Assembly (NCBI GenBank): GCA_965656935.1
Contig: CBFHMG010000004.1
Coordinates: 140,357 to 204,356, forward strand
DNA from: M30B80 sp965656935
Lineage (GTDB): Bacteria > Pseudomonadota > Alphaproteobacteria > Rhodobacterales > Rhodobacteraceae
DNA: 64,000 nt
Direction: 5' to 3'
Shown: positions 36,188 to 45,649 of the stretch, piece by piece
How the letters are laid out: every line of letters starts with the position of its first letter
How positions within the stretch are numbered: the stretch's first letter is position 1
Program-made: the position numbers and the translations under genes
Notes under the pieces: model-generated
The model's database searches: none
Told to the model about the DNA's origin: nothing
Seen by the model: only the letters and a program-made list of their open reading frames with translations

Positions 36188-37747
36188 GTGCTTATCGCGA
36201 CCCTGCCTTTCCTTGCACCTCTTGCCCTTGTGGGGGCTGCCATCCTCGCATTTCGCGGACCGCAATTGCGCCCCTTCCAGACCCTGCGTCAGGTGGAATG
36301 GATTGCGCTGGCGGGGTTTGCCATTGCGGTGCTGTCTGGCGGGCTTTTGGTGCTGCATGGCGCGGGCAGCAGTCCGTTGATCGGGGTGTTCGGGATGGGC
36401 CTTTCGGTCAGGCTGGACCCTGTCAGCGCGATTATGTTGCTGCTGGTCTCGTTTGTGGGCTGGATCGTGCTGCGTTTCGCAGCCACCTATATGGATGGCG
36501 ATGAGCGGCAAGGCCGTTTTACAGGCTGGCTCTGCGCGACTTTGGTGGCGGTTATGATGCTGGTGATTGCGGGCAATCTGCTGCAATTGGCGCTGGCATG
36601 GATCACGGTCAGCCTGTTTTTGCACAAGCTGCTGCTGCATTACCCCGACCGCGTGGCCGCCCAAAGGGCAGGGCATAAGAAATGGATCACCGCGCGCATG
36701 GGGGATGCCGCCTTGGTGATCGCCTTTATCCTGCTTTTGATCAATTACGGCACGGGCGATATCGCGCATATCCTTGAGGCGGCCCGCCTTGGCGAAGGCC
36801 GCGATCTGGCCCCTTGGATTGCCGCCGCTCTTGCATTGGCCGCGATGCTGAAATCGGCGCAATTCCCGATGCATGGCTGGCTGACCGAGATGATGGAGAC
36901 GCCGACCCCTGTCTCGGCGCTGTTGCATGCGGGCGTCATCAATGCGGGCGGGTTCTTGTTGATCCGCTTTGCCGATGTGATGCTCCTCTCGCCCGGGGTT
37001 TTGGCCTTTTTGGTGATTATCGGCGGGTTCACGGCGCTTTTTGGCGGCTTGGTGATGCTGACGCAATCGGCGGTGAAGACCTCGCTGGCATGGTCCACCG
37101 TGGCGCAAATGGGCTTTATGGTGCTGCAATGCGGTCTGGCGCTTTTCCCGCTGGCGCTGCTGCATATCGTGGCCCATTCGCTTTATAAGGCGCATGCCTT
37201 CCTTGCGTCAGGCTCGGCGGTGGAGGGGGTCGCCTCGATCCGCAGGCCGGGGCCTGTGGCGATCCCCAATGGGGTGGCCGTGGGGCGGGCCTTTGTGATT
37301 GCGCTGGTGATTTATGCTGCCGTGGGCTTTGTCTTCGGAGTTTCGGGCAAATCCCCGCAAGCGATTGCGCTAGGCGCAATCCTGATCTTTGGCGTGGCCT
37401 ATCTGCTGGCGCAAGGTCTGGCCGATGCCGCCCCGCGCGTCTTGACGCAGCGCACGGCCCTTTACTCGGTCGCCGCTGCCATCGGGTATTTCGCCCTGCA
37501 ACGCGGTGCAGATTGGCTGATGTATGGCACCTTGCCCGCAACCCCCGCGCCTGGACCGTTGGAATGGGCGCTGATCCTGCTGGCACTGTTCAGTTTCGGC
37601 GTGGTGGCGGTGGCACAAGCGATGTTCCCGCTATGGGCCTATCATCCCGCTGCCGCGGGGCTGCGGGTGCATCTGTCCAACGGGCTCTATGCCAATGCCG
37701 TGTTTGACAAAATCCTGAATGCTTGGTCCGCCAAGCGGCCCTCCTGA
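36188..37747 (+). CDS. dabB: DabB-type proton/cation-conducting subunit (NuoL family)
   Basis: 519 residues from a proposed GTG at 36188 with AAAGGA 9 bases upstream; an ATG at 36116 lacks a ribosome site. It has about 13 hydrophobic helices of the NuoL/MrpA antiporter fold, with the conserved region AAMLKSAQFPMHGWLTEMME, TPTPVSALLHAGVINAGGFL and HIVAHSLYKAHAFLASG. Alone it resembles complex I subunits, but directly upstream of dabA it is the membrane partner of a DAB inorganic-carbon system, thought to couple ion flow to CO2 hydration. Confidence 0.9.
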   Translation: MLIATLPFLAPLALVGAAILAFRGPQLRPFQTLRQVEWIALAGFAIAVLSGGLLVLHGAGSSPLIGVFGMGLSVRLDPVSAIMLLLVSFVGWIVLRFAATYMDGDERQGRFTGWLCATLVAVMMLVIAGNLLQLALAWITVSLFLHKLLLHYPDRVAAQRAGHKKWITARMGDAALVIAFILLLINYGTGDIAHILEAARLGEGRDLAPWIAAALALAAMLKSAQFPMHGWLTEMMETPTPVSALLHAGVINAGGFLLIRFADVMLLSPGVLAFLVIIGGFTALFGGLVMLTQSAVKTSLAWSTVAQMGFMVLQCGLALFPLALLHIVAHSLYKAHAFLASGSAVEGVASIRRPGPVAIPNGVAVGRAFVIALVIYAAVGFVFGVSGKSPQAIALGAILIFGVAYLLAQGLADAAPRVLTQRTALYSVAAAIGYFALQRGADWLMYGTLPATPAPGPLEWALILLALFSFGVVAVAQAMFPLWAYHPAAAGLRVHLSNGLYANAVFDKILNAWSAKRPS

Positions 37748-37769
37748 TCGAAGCAAAGGACCTGATCCC

Positions 37770-40175
37770 ATGACCAAAGCTCCCAAGCTCTCGCTAACCG
37801 CCCTCACCAAAGCCAGTGACGCAAGCGCCCGCGCCATCCCGCCTGTCTGGCCGCTGGCCTCTTCGGTGGCGGTGAACCCCTATCTTGGCCAAACGGGCGA
37901 GACATTGGCCCAAACGGGCGCGCGATTGGGCCGTATCGGGGGTGTGGCCGTCACCATGCCGCGCGACTGGTATGCCACGCGGATCGCCGATGGCACGATC
38001 ACCGATGCCGATCTGGAGGCCGCCCTTGCCGCACAGCAGGGCGCGGGGCCAAACGATATCGCGGCCCTCAAAGAGGCAGCCAAAACACAAGCCGCCCCCC
38101 AAACCCCGCATCCCAGCATCGCCGATCTGGCGGCAGAGGTCTCGGGCATTGATTGGGCGGGCATTATTGCCGATCGGTTCAGCCAATGGGCGGCAGGCTA
38201 TTTCGACCAAGGCCAAGCGCTGTGGTCCGCGCCGCGCCGCCGTGGGGCCTATGATGCATGGCGTCAGCACGCCACCCATGATCTGACGCCCGAGATTATG
38301 GGGCTGAGCGGCTTTGGCCAATTTGCCAGCGAAACCCCTGATACCGCCCCTGAGGCGCGCTTGCGGGCGGCCAAGCGGCTTGGCCTTGGCGCGCAGATGC
38401 TCGACACCTATTTTCACCAATTGCTTTTCTCGCTCGGGGGATGGGCGCAGGTGGCGCGCTACCATCTGTGGCAGGCCGAATTGGAAGGGCGCTCGGATCA
38501 GACCATCACCGATTTGCTGACCATTCGCCTTTTGTGGGAGGAGGCGCTGTTCCTGCAATATGAGGATGAGATAACCGCCAAATGGCTAGAGGTGAAAGCC
38601 GGGCATGCCAGCCCGCTTGCGCCATCGCAGGACCTTGAGACAGATGCCATTTTGCAGGAGGCGTGGGAGCGCTCGGTCCAGCGGGATCTGGCCCAGACCT
38701 TCGCCCAAGCCCCGCGCAATACCAATGATACACGGCCTGCCTTGCAGGTGGCTTTTTGTATCGATGTCCGCTCCGAGGTGTTCCGCCGCGCGTTGGAAGG
38801 GGCGAGTGATGACATCCAAACCATTGGTTTCGCGGGGTTCTTCGGGTTGACGGCGGCGCATAAAGGCTTTGCCTCGGATGTGACCGAGAAACGTTTGCCC
38901 GTATTACTCAACCCTGCGGTCACCTCGACCTCGCAAGGGGATAACCCACTGGCGGACCAGAACACCCGCTTCAAAGCGCGCGCCAGCCGTGCATGGGGGC
39001 GGTTCAAATTGGCGGCGGTCTCCTCCTTCGCCTTTGTCGAGGCGATGGGGCCGATCTATGCGGCCAAGCTGCTGCGCGACACCTTCAATATGGCCCCCAA
39101 TGCCATGCCCAATGGCCCCGCACCGCGGCTTGATCCTGCCCTTGATCTGGACAGCCAGATCACCTCGGCTGAAACCATTTTGCGCGCAATGTCCTTCACC
39201 GATAATTTCGCGCGGCTGGTGGTATTGGCGGGCCATGGCGCGAATGTGGTCAATAACCCCTTTGCCAGTGGCCTTCATTGCGGGGCCTGCGGCGGCTATT
39301 CGGGCGAGGTGAATGCCCGTCTTCTGGCAGGGCTTTTGAACAGCGCCGAGGTCCGCGAAGGGCTGGCCGCGCGTGGCATCGACATCCCCGAGGATACGCT
39401 GTTTCTGGGGGCCTTGCATGACACGACCACCGATCAGGTCACCCTATATGAGAGGGACCCCGCAAAGCATCTGCACACGGCCGAGATCAACCAAGCCAAG
39501 GCGTGGTTTGCCGCCGCAGGCGCGGTTACAAGGGGCGAGCGGGCCTTGCGCCTTCCTCGGGCGAATGGGGGGGCTGATATCGTAAAGCGAAGCCGCGATT
39601 GGTCGGAAACGCGGCCAGAATGGGCTTTGGCGGGCTGCAAGGCCTTCATCGCCGCCCCGCGCCAGCGCACAGCGGGCAAATCCTTGCAGGGTCGCGCTTT
39701 CTTGCATGATTATGACTGGAAACAGGATAACGGTTTTGGCGTGCTGGAGCTGATCATGACCGCGCCCGTGGTCGTGGCCAGTTGGATCAGCTTGCAATAT
39801 TACGGCTCGACCGTGGCGCCGCAGGCCTTCGGCGCGGGGAACAAGCTTTTGCACAATGTCACAGGCGGGATCGGTGTGGTTGAAGGCAATGGCGGCACCT
39901 TGCGCGCGGGTCTGGCATGGCAATCGATTTATGAGGGTGAGGGTTATGCCCATGATCCGCTGCGGCTCTCGGTTTGCATCGAGGCCCCGCGCGAGGCGAT
40001 GAGCGATATCCTGAGCCGCCATGAGGGCGTGCGCGCGCTGTTTGACAATCGCTGGCTGCATTTGTTTGCGCTGGATGAGACAGGGCAGATGGCGTGGCGC
40101 TATGACGGTAATCTGGAATGGTCCCCCGTGGAGCATGCAGAATGGGCTGGGGAGCAGTTTAAAATGGCGGGTTAA
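37770..40175 (+). CDS. dabA: DabA (DUF2309) carbonic-anhydrase-like subunit of inorganic-carbon uptake
   Basis: 801 residues from the ATG at 37770. The beta-carbonic-anhydrase-like zinc site is visible: Cys330 and Asp332 in VAFCIDVRSEVFRR, then His489 (LAGHGANVV) and Cys504 (GLHCGACGGYSGEVNARLL), with the 15-residue His-Cys spacing of characterised DabA. Also present are VASWISLQYYGSTVAPQAFG and the end NLEWSPVEHAEWAGEQFKMA. With DabB it should convert CO2 to bicarbonate unidirectionally inside the cell. The pair is 22 bases apart and is one operon. Confidence 0.93.
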   Translation: MTKAPKLSLTALTKASDASARAIPPVWPLASSVAVNPYLGQTGETLAQTGARLGRIGGVAVTMPRDWYATRIADGTITDADLEAALAAQQGAGPNDIAALKEAAKTQAAPQTPHPSIADLAAEVSGIDWAGIIADRFSQWAAGYFDQGQALWSAPRRRGAYDAWRQHATHDLTPEIMGLSGFGQFASETPDTAPEARLRAAKRLGLGAQMLDTYFHQLLFSLGGWAQVARYHLWQAELEGRSDQTITDLLTIRLLWEEALFLQYEDEITAKWLEVKAGHASPLAPSQDLETDAILQEAWERSVQRDLAQTFAQAPRNTNDTRPALQVAFCIDVRSEVFRRALEGASDDIQTIGFAGFFGLTAAHKGFASDVTEKRLPVLLNPAVTSTSQGDNPLADQNTRFKARASRAWGRFKLAAVSSFAFVEAMGPIYAAKLLRDTFNMAPNAMPNGPAPRLDPALDLDSQITSAETILRAMSFTDNFARLVVLAGHGANVVNNPFASGLHCGACGGYSGEVNARLLAGLLNSAEVREGLAARGIDIPEDTLFLGALHDTTTDQVTLYERDPAKHLHTAEINQAKAWFAAAGAVTRGERALRLPRANGGADIVKRSRDWSETRPEWALAGCKAFIAAPRQRTAGKSLQGRAFLHDYDWKQDNGFGVLELIMTAPVVVASWISLQYYGSTVAPQAFGAGNKLLHNVTGGIGVVEGNGGTLRAGLAWQSIYEGEGYAHDPLRLSVCIEAPREAMSDILSRHEGVRALFDNRWLHLFALDETGQMAWRYDGNLEWSPVEHAEWAGEQFKMAG

Positions 40176-40187
40176 AGCTTGGGACGC

Positions 40188-40225
40188 AAAAACACCGCCC
40201 CCATGCTGGCAAGCGCGGGGGCGGT
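40188..40225 (-). terminator. Terminator after the type I secreted protein gene
   Basis: The stem ACCGCCCCC / GGGGGCGGT (9 bp, 40194-40202 with 40217-40225) is followed on the minus strand by five T. It lies 20 bases beyond the stop of the minus-strand gene; the hairpin also sits 18 bases past the dabA stop, so it may act weakly on that side too. Confidence 0.8.
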
Positions 40226-40244
40226 CAATCTCAAGCTATGCGGC

Positions 40245-41864
40245 TCAGATCAGAAGCGCGTCACTTTCGGCAGCAGGATAAGGCTGGTCATAGAGCCCCG
40301 AGGTTTCAAAGAATTCCAGCGCATCCCTTGGGTCGCCATCTTCCTCGCCCGTCAGCGCAAACCACAACATGCCTGAATCCGAGGCATCGTTTTTCTTGGA
40401 GCCGCCCGCGCCTTCCATCGCGGCCCGTGCCGCCTGCAAGACAGGCTCCTCGGCCCCGTCCAATGCATTCCAGTAAAAGCTATAAAAGCCCTGATCATTG
40501 GCATTTCCGCGGTTTTGATTGTCAATCTGGATCAGTGTTACGTCCGGAAAATCGTCGCTGATATCGCTCCACGTCCTCGGGCTTTCGGCAAATGGCGTGC
40601 TGCCAACGCTGCGGTTTTCATTGAATGATCTGTCATGCGAGACCAGAGTGATATTGGAGTGTAGGGAGGGATCAACCCGTTCGAGGGCGCGATAGATCGC
40701 CTCCATCGGCCCGCCTTCCAGACTGAGGATCTTCTCGCCCGTTTCCAAAAGATCGACGAAATACTCGGTGGTCTCCTCCACGCTCTCAGGCAGGTCATCC
40801 TGATAGCCGCGCGTATCAATCCCCAGCGTTTCCGCAAAATCGGCTGAGGCCTCGAGATTTGCAAGACGATTTCCGCCCGCGTTACTTTCCGACAGGTTGT
40901 TGCCATAGAAGAAGGTGGTCTTCGCCTCAATGCCAGCCGCCGCCGTCATCAAGGACGCGGCGGCCATCGCGGCGATATCATCGGGGTCATTATTGTTCCC
41001 GTCGAAATGGAACAGGATCCTGTCAGCAGCTCCAGCAAGCGAAAGGTCGGGATCTGGCAATGGCATCGGATTAGGATCAGGATCAGGATCGGGATCAGGG
41101 TCGGGAATTGGATCTGTTGTTGTGTCGCCGACTGTAAAGGTCAGGGTTTCACGACCCACAACATCGCCCGTTCCCCCTGTGCCCGATGTGAACACAACTT
41201 CGATTGTGTTCTCACCTGTGTTTAAGGCGCCGTCGAAGAAATCGCCGGAATTATCGCCGAATAGCGCATAGGGTTCGACATTTTCGGTACGAATGAACTG
41301 TCCGTTTACCGAAAAGCTTGCGCTGCCAACGTTTTGCGATGGCTGTGCCACAATACTGATCGGCCCTGCCGCGACAGTCTCTCCCTCGGAAAGGGTGGTT
41401 TGGAGGATTTCATTTGTACTGGTGTCTACCAAGGTGAAACTTGCTGAAAACCCAGTATCGGGTTCTGTATCAGGGCCAGTATCGGGGTCCTCCGTTTCGG
41501 GGTCTGGAAGAGGCTCAAGGATCGGACCCAATTCCGAGACCGTGAAGGCAAAGCTTTGAGCGCCCAAAGATGTGCCTTGCCCGCCGCTCTCTGAAAAAAA
41601 CTCGACCTCAAGCTCATATTCTCCAGGCTCGAAGTCGCCGCCGAAATAATCATCACCTGAATTGCCGAATATCGCATAGGGGATGACATTTTCGGTGCGA
41701 ACGAAGTCGCCATTCAGGCGAAAGACCGCACTTCCAGTCTCTCCTTCCGGCGTGGCAACAATGCTGATGCCTTGGCCGGAAACGGGGTTTGTGTCGAGCA
41801 GTTCATCTGTTGTGGCATCAAATACCGAGAAGGATACGCCGAAATTTGTCATATCATTTGGCAT
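40245..41864 (-). CDS. Predicted type I secreted protein with a nucleoside-hydrolase-like domain
   Basis: 539 residues, no N-terminal signal peptide. Two similar beta-sandwich repeats occupy about residues 7-109 and 138-245 (shared patterns RTENVIPYAIFGNSGDDYFG and RTENVEPYALFGDNSGDFFD). They are separated by Asp/Pro/Glu-rich linkers (about 112-136 and 251-273, the second with DPDPDPDPDP). From about residue 280 a domain starts with ILFHFDGNNNDPDDIAAMAA, reminiscent of the Asp-rich metal motif of nucleoside hydrolases. The protein ends ESDALLI, an acidic residue followed by hydrophobic ones, as in PrtD-type substrates. An ABC exporter and adaptor lie just upstream. The start has AGGAGAA. Confidence 0.75.
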   Translation of the reverse strand: MPNDMTNFGVSFSVFDATTDELLDTNPVSGQGISIVATPEGETGSAVFRLNGDFVRTENVIPYAIFGNSGDDYFGGDFEPGEYELEVEFFSESGGQGTSLGAQSFAFTVSELGPILEPLPDPETEDPDTGPDTEPDTGFSASFTLVDTSTNEILQTTLSEGETVAAGPISIVAQPSQNVGSASFSVNGQFIRTENVEPYALFGDNSGDFFDGALNTGENTIEVVFTSGTGGTGDVVGRETLTFTVGDTTTDPIPDPDPDPDPDPNPMPLPDPDLSLAGAADRILFHFDGNNNDPDDIAAMAAASLMTAAAGIEAKTTFFYGNNLSESNAGGNRLANLEASADFAETLGIDTRGYQDDLPESVEETTEYFVDLLETGEKILSLEGGPMEAIYRALERVDPSLHSNITLVSHDRSFNENRSVGSTPFAESPRTWSDISDDFPDVTLIQIDNQNRGNANDQGFYSFYWNALDGAEEPVLQAARAAMEGAGGSKKNDASDSGMLWFALTGEEDGDPRDALEFFETSGLYDQPYPAAESDALLI

Positions 41865-42322
41865 GGGATTGTTCTCCTGTTTGCGTCGTTTTGAGGTTAC
41901 GAAACACGCCTTCAGATGAGGCGCTCCGCGCTCTCGGGGCGAAGATGCCGCCCCGTGCCGTCGTTCTCGCCCGAGGCCAATTCAATGCGGTCAGCCCCTT
42001 GGATTTTGGCAAAACCCCATCGATCACGGCCAAAGGGTCCGCGTCGGAGCGAGTGCCAGTTTTTCGGGGTCAAGCTGGGGAATCGGCTTGCTCGGGCAGC
42101 ACCTTTTCGGGGTGCAACATCAGGCTACAAGACGTGACCAAGCAGAAAAATCAGCCTTTGAAGAAAGGGAAAAATGCGCCGTTTTGTGCTTTTTTTTGCA
42201 GGAACTGGCGGCAGTTTTATTCCCATAGGATGAAGGTCGCGGAAGGCGCATAAATCCGCCTTGTCCGCGCGCCATAGGGGAGTTGCAAAACGGGGCCAAC
42301 AGGCAGGTGGGGTTGCGCAGAG
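41865..42322. other. 458-base gap upstream of the secreted-protein gene
   Basis: No convincing gene is seen. A T8 run (42189-42196) and a GCACC...GGTGC hairpin (near 42105-42121) are present. On the minus strand the region probably holds the promoter and leader of the secreted-protein gene, and the 3' end of the exporter operon transcript. Open frames here lack ribosome sites and family patterns. Confidence 0.5.
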
Positions 42323-43627
42323 TTACCCTTCGCGAAACGCACGCGAGAAATAATCCGACAGCGGTTGGACCAGATAGGCCAGAGGCGTCCGGTCCTGCGT
42401 GCGGATAAAGGCCTCAACCGGCATGCCGGGCAGCAAGGTGACATCGCCCAATTGGCGAAGTTCACCATCCGCCAGCATGATCTCCACTTCATAAAAGGCC
42501 ACGCCCGTCGCCTCATCAATGAAAGTATCGGCCGAGACGCGTGTGACATAGCCCTCAAGCTCGGGTGTCATGCGCGCGTCAAAGCTGGGAAAGCGCAAGG
42601 TGACGGCCTGTGTGGGGGCGACCTGATCAACATGGATAGCCTCAATGCGGGCCGAGATCACCAAGGGGCGGTCTTGCGGCACGATATAGAGGATGGGTTC
42701 AGCCGCGCGGATCACCGAGCCTGCGCCGAATATGGCCAGATCATAGATAATCCCCGAGACGGGCGCGCGCAGATCGCTACGATCCACTGCGCGGGCGAGG
42801 CTGCGGACGCGTTCGGTCAGTTCTTCCTCCTGCACGCGTATCTCGCGCAATTCGGCTATGGCTGTTTCGCGGCGTTCATTGCGGCGTTGCAAAGCGGCCA
42901 GTTCAATTTCGGTGATGCGCCCCCGTGCGCCTGCAACTGAGGCCTCAAGTTCACCTGAGGCACCCAGCAAATTTGCCTCCTCGCGCCGGAGGGTCAGCAC
43001 GCGGGCTGATTGTGCCAAGCCGCGCTCAAGCAGGGCTTGTTGCGTGGTCAAGTCTTCTGCCACAAGTTGTTGTTGCCGCGTGACGGCGACTTGCTGTGCT
43101 TCCAAGCCGTTGATCTGGCTTTCAATTTGCTCGGCGCGGCGCATCAACTGCTCCAGCTCGCGCTCGAAGGTTTCGCGGCGGGCGAAGAAAAGATTTTCTT
43201 GGCCCACGATGATATCGGCAAGCTCATGATCTTCCCATGCCTGTTCCAAAAGATCATCGGGAAAACGGATCATGTCTTGGGTGTCACGCTCGGCCTCCAG
43301 CCTTGCACGGCGGGCGCGGGCCTCGTTCAGTTGAGCGGTGACCACAGCAAGATTGGAGGCGGCATCCGATCCATCAATCCTGAGCAAAACTTGGCCCTCC
43401 GCGACGCTTTCGCCTTCCGCGATCAGTAGCTCCTGCACAGTGCCGCCTTCAGGATGTTGGATGACTTGCCTGTTTTGATCCACCTCGATCCAGCCTGCGG
43501 CCACCACCGCGCCTGCAATTTGCGACAGCGCCGCCCATGTCCCGAAACCGCCCCCCAAAACGAGAATTGTGCAAAACCCGAGGATCATTGGGCGGCGGAC
43601 GGACCAAGCTGTTTTGCTTTGCACCAT
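42323..43627 (-). CDS. Type I secretion membrane-fusion (adaptor) protein, HlyD/PrtE type
   Basis: 434 residues from the ATG giving MVQSKTAWSVRRPMILGFCT. One N-terminal membrane segment (MILGFCTILVLGGGFGTWAA) is followed by the biotinyl-lipoyl-like half motif (GWIEVDQNRQVIQHPEGGTV, QELLIAEGESVAEGQVLLRI), a long coiled coil (about residues 90-290) and the C-terminal RAPVSGIIYDLAIFGAGSVI with beta-barrel region. It bridges the ABC exporter to an outer-membrane TolC-like channel, which is not encoded here. Start and upstream stop overlap by one base (TGATG). Confidence 0.92.
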   Translation of the reverse strand: MVQSKTAWSVRRPMILGFCTILVLGGGFGTWAALSQIAGAVVAAGWIEVDQNRQVIQHPEGGTVQELLIAEGESVAEGQVLLRIDGSDAASNLAVVTAQLNEARARRARLEAERDTQDMIRFPDDLLEQAWEDHELADIIVGQENLFFARRETFERELEQLMRRAEQIESQINGLEAQQVAVTRQQQLVAEDLTTQQALLERGLAQSARVLTLRREEANLLGASGELEASVAGARGRITEIELAALQRRNERRETAIAELREIRVQEEELTERVRSLARAVDRSDLRAPVSGIIYDLAIFGAGSVIRAAEPILYIVPQDRPLVISARIEAIHVDQVAPTQAVTLRFPSFDARMTPELEGYVTRVSADTFIDEATGVAFYEVEIMLADGELRQLGDVTLLPGMPVEAFIRTQDRTPLAYLVQPLSDYFSRAFREG

Positions 43628-45339
43628 CAGCTTGCCCCCGCAGGGATTGAATGAAGGAGACCTGCATGATTGCGCACCATGCGGCGCAAAACCTCGTCGC
43701 GCGGGCCGAAGGCTTTGGGCAGGCCTGCCTCGATCATCAGCAGCGTGTCGCATTCCTCAATTGCGGCAGGGCGATGTGCCATGATCAATACAGATTTTCC
43801 AACCGCTTTCATCTGACGGATCGCTTGGTTCAGGGCCTCACTCCCATCATTATCAAGATTGGAATTCGGCTCATCCAGCACCAGCAAGACCGGATCGCAA
43901 TAGAGCGCGCGGGCCAGCGCAATGCGCTGAATTTGGCCGCCTGAGAGCCGCGACCCGATATTGGAGACGGGCGTGTCATAGCCCATGGGTTGGGCAAGGA
44001 TCATCTCATGCGCGGCGGACTGTTTGGCGGCGCTGATAATGCGGGCAGGGTCGGCATCTGTGTCAAGGCGGGCGATGTTTTCCGCGATTGTGCCCTCGAA
44101 CAGGGAGACCGATTGGGGCAGATAGCCGATCAAGCGGCCCAGAATATCGGGGTGGTATTGGTCCAATGTCGCGCCATCAAGGCGGATATGGCCCGATGCG
44201 GGCGGCCAAACACCTGTCAAGGCGCGCGCCAGCGTGGATTTGCCAGCACCTGATGGCCCGATCACGCCCAAGGCCTGACCAGGCTCGACCATAAAGCTTA
44301 CGGCGCGCAGGGTGGTTTGGCTCTCGCCAGGGGGGATGACGGCAAGATTGCGGATGTCGAGCCGCGCTTGCGGGCGGGGCAGAAGCAAAGGCGCTGCCTG
44401 TTCGGGCGTGCTGCGCAACAGCTCTTGCAGATTTGACCACCCTTCTATGGCGCGTTGGATCAGCCCCCATTGGCCAATCGCCAGCTCAATCGGGGCCAGC
44501 GCGCGCCCCAGAAGGATCGAGCCCGCGATCATCGCGCCTGCCGTCAATTGGCCCTGCAAAACAAGATAGGCACCAAGCCCCAATATGGCCGATTGCAGGA
44601 ACAGCCTGAGGGTCTTTCCCAAACTGGCAAAGCTGCCGACCCGATCAGCGGCGGTGATGGATTGGCCCAAAGCAACCTCGCGCTGGCTGCGCCATCTGTT
44701 GAAAACCGCGTTTTGCATCCCAAGGCTGCGGATCAACTCGGCCTCACTTTGCATCTGCCCTGCCATGCGGTCCGCGCGCAGCGAGGCCGAGGTGGCCATG
44801 CGCAAGGAGGATCGCGTCATGGCTTGGTTCAAAACTGCTACAGTCACCAAAAGCCCGCCGCCCGCCACAGCCAGCCAGCCGAGCCATGGGTGGAACAGAA
44901 AAATCGCGAATAAAAACAAGGGTGTCCAAGGGATGTCAAAGATCGCCAGAAAGGCAGGAGAGGAGAGCAGCCTTTGAACGGATTCGAGGTCTTGCAGCCC
45001 TGTCTGCGGCCCGCCTTCGCGCCTTGCCCGTGTCAGCGAGGCCGAGAACACCCGCGCATCCAGCCCGTCTTGCAGGCGCGCGCCGATCCGTGCGGCCACG
45101 CGGCCCCTGACATAATCAAGCAGGCCCATCATCAGAAACAGAAAGGCCAATAGGATCGACAGGCTGACCAATGTTTCTTCCGAGCGTGAGCCTAGGACAC
45201 GGTCATAGACCTGCAACATATAGAGCGGGCCCGAGAGCATCAGCAGATTGGTGAAGATGCTAAACAGGAAAACCGCGCCGAACAAATGCATGTTTCGGCC
45301 ACTTAAGCGGGTCAATTCGGTGTGGCGGTTTGCAAACAT
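43627..45339 (-). CDS. Type I secretion ABC exporter (PrtD/HlyB type)
   Basis: 570 residues from the ATG at 45339, chosen because TAAGG lies just upstream (a TTG at 45357 is an alternative). The membrane domain has six hydrophobic helices (VFLFSIFTNLLMLSGPLYML, VSLSILLAFLFLMMGLLDYV, and others). The ATPase has Walker A GPSGAGKSTLARAL, signature SRLSGGQIQRIALARALYCD and Walker B VLLVLDEPNSNLD. There is no N-terminal C39 peptidase, so it matches PrtD-type exporters for substrates with uncleaved C-terminal signals. It is first in an operon with the adaptor; the likely substrate is the 539-residue protein downstream. Confidence 0.93.
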   Translation of the reverse strand: MFANRHTELTRLSGRNMHLFGAVFLFSIFTNLLMLSGPLYMLQVYDRVLGSRSEETLVSLSILLAFLFLMMGLLDYVRGRVAARIGARLQDGLDARVFSASLTRARREGGPQTGLQDLESVQRLLSSPAFLAIFDIPWTPLFLFAIFLFHPWLGWLAVAGGGLLVTVAVLNQAMTRSSLRMATSASLRADRMAGQMQSEAELIRSLGMQNAVFNRWRSQREVALGQSITAADRVGSFASLGKTLRLFLQSAILGLGAYLVLQGQLTAGAMIAGSILLGRALAPIELAIGQWGLIQRAIEGWSNLQELLRSTPEQAAPLLLPRPQARLDIRNLAVIPPGESQTTLRAVSFMVEPGQALGVIGPSGAGKSTLARALTGVWPPASGHIRLDGATLDQYHPDILGRLIGYLPQSVSLFEGTIAENIARLDTDADPARIISAAKQSAAHEMILAQPMGYDTPVSNIGSRLSGGQIQRIALARALYCDPVLLVLDEPNSNLDNDGSEALNQAIRQMKAVGKSVLIMAHRPAAIEECDTLLMIEAGLPKAFGPRDEVLRRMVRNHAGLLHSIPAGAS

Positions 45340-45649
45340 GGCCGACCTTAGGGGCAATCAGGGCGCTATGATCTGACGAGCCTAATGCAGCCGTTATGCG
45401 GGCGGGAATATCGGTGCTGATATCCTGTGGGTTTTTGCCATATCTTGCCTGCCGCAAAACCTGTTGGGTTGAGCTTTGGCGGCCAAGTATCTGAAATTAT
45501 GAATGTAATCATTCTAAACCCATCGGCGGAAATACAGGACATGGCCCTGATATGGACCATGACCCCTAACGTTCCCCTAATGGATGGGCAGTCTTTTGCT
45601 GAGCCACCCCTTTTTGCAGCCCATTTTCCGCGCAGCGCTGTTGGTTTGG

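Noticed and set aside
35996..37195. 399-codon minus-strand frame rich in His, Gln and Arg opposite dabB
   Set aside because: Composition is that of a reverse-strand shadow; the dabB reading is certain.
41030..41120. Short tandem repeat (gatcaggatcaggatcgg type) resembling a minisatellite
   Set aside because: It is the coding sequence of the Asp-Pro linker in the secreted protein, not an independent repeat element.
41789..42253. 154-codon plus-strand frame between the secreted-protein and adaptor genes
   Set aside because: Overlaps the start of the secreted-protein gene, lacks a ribosome site and family pattern, and has irregular composition.
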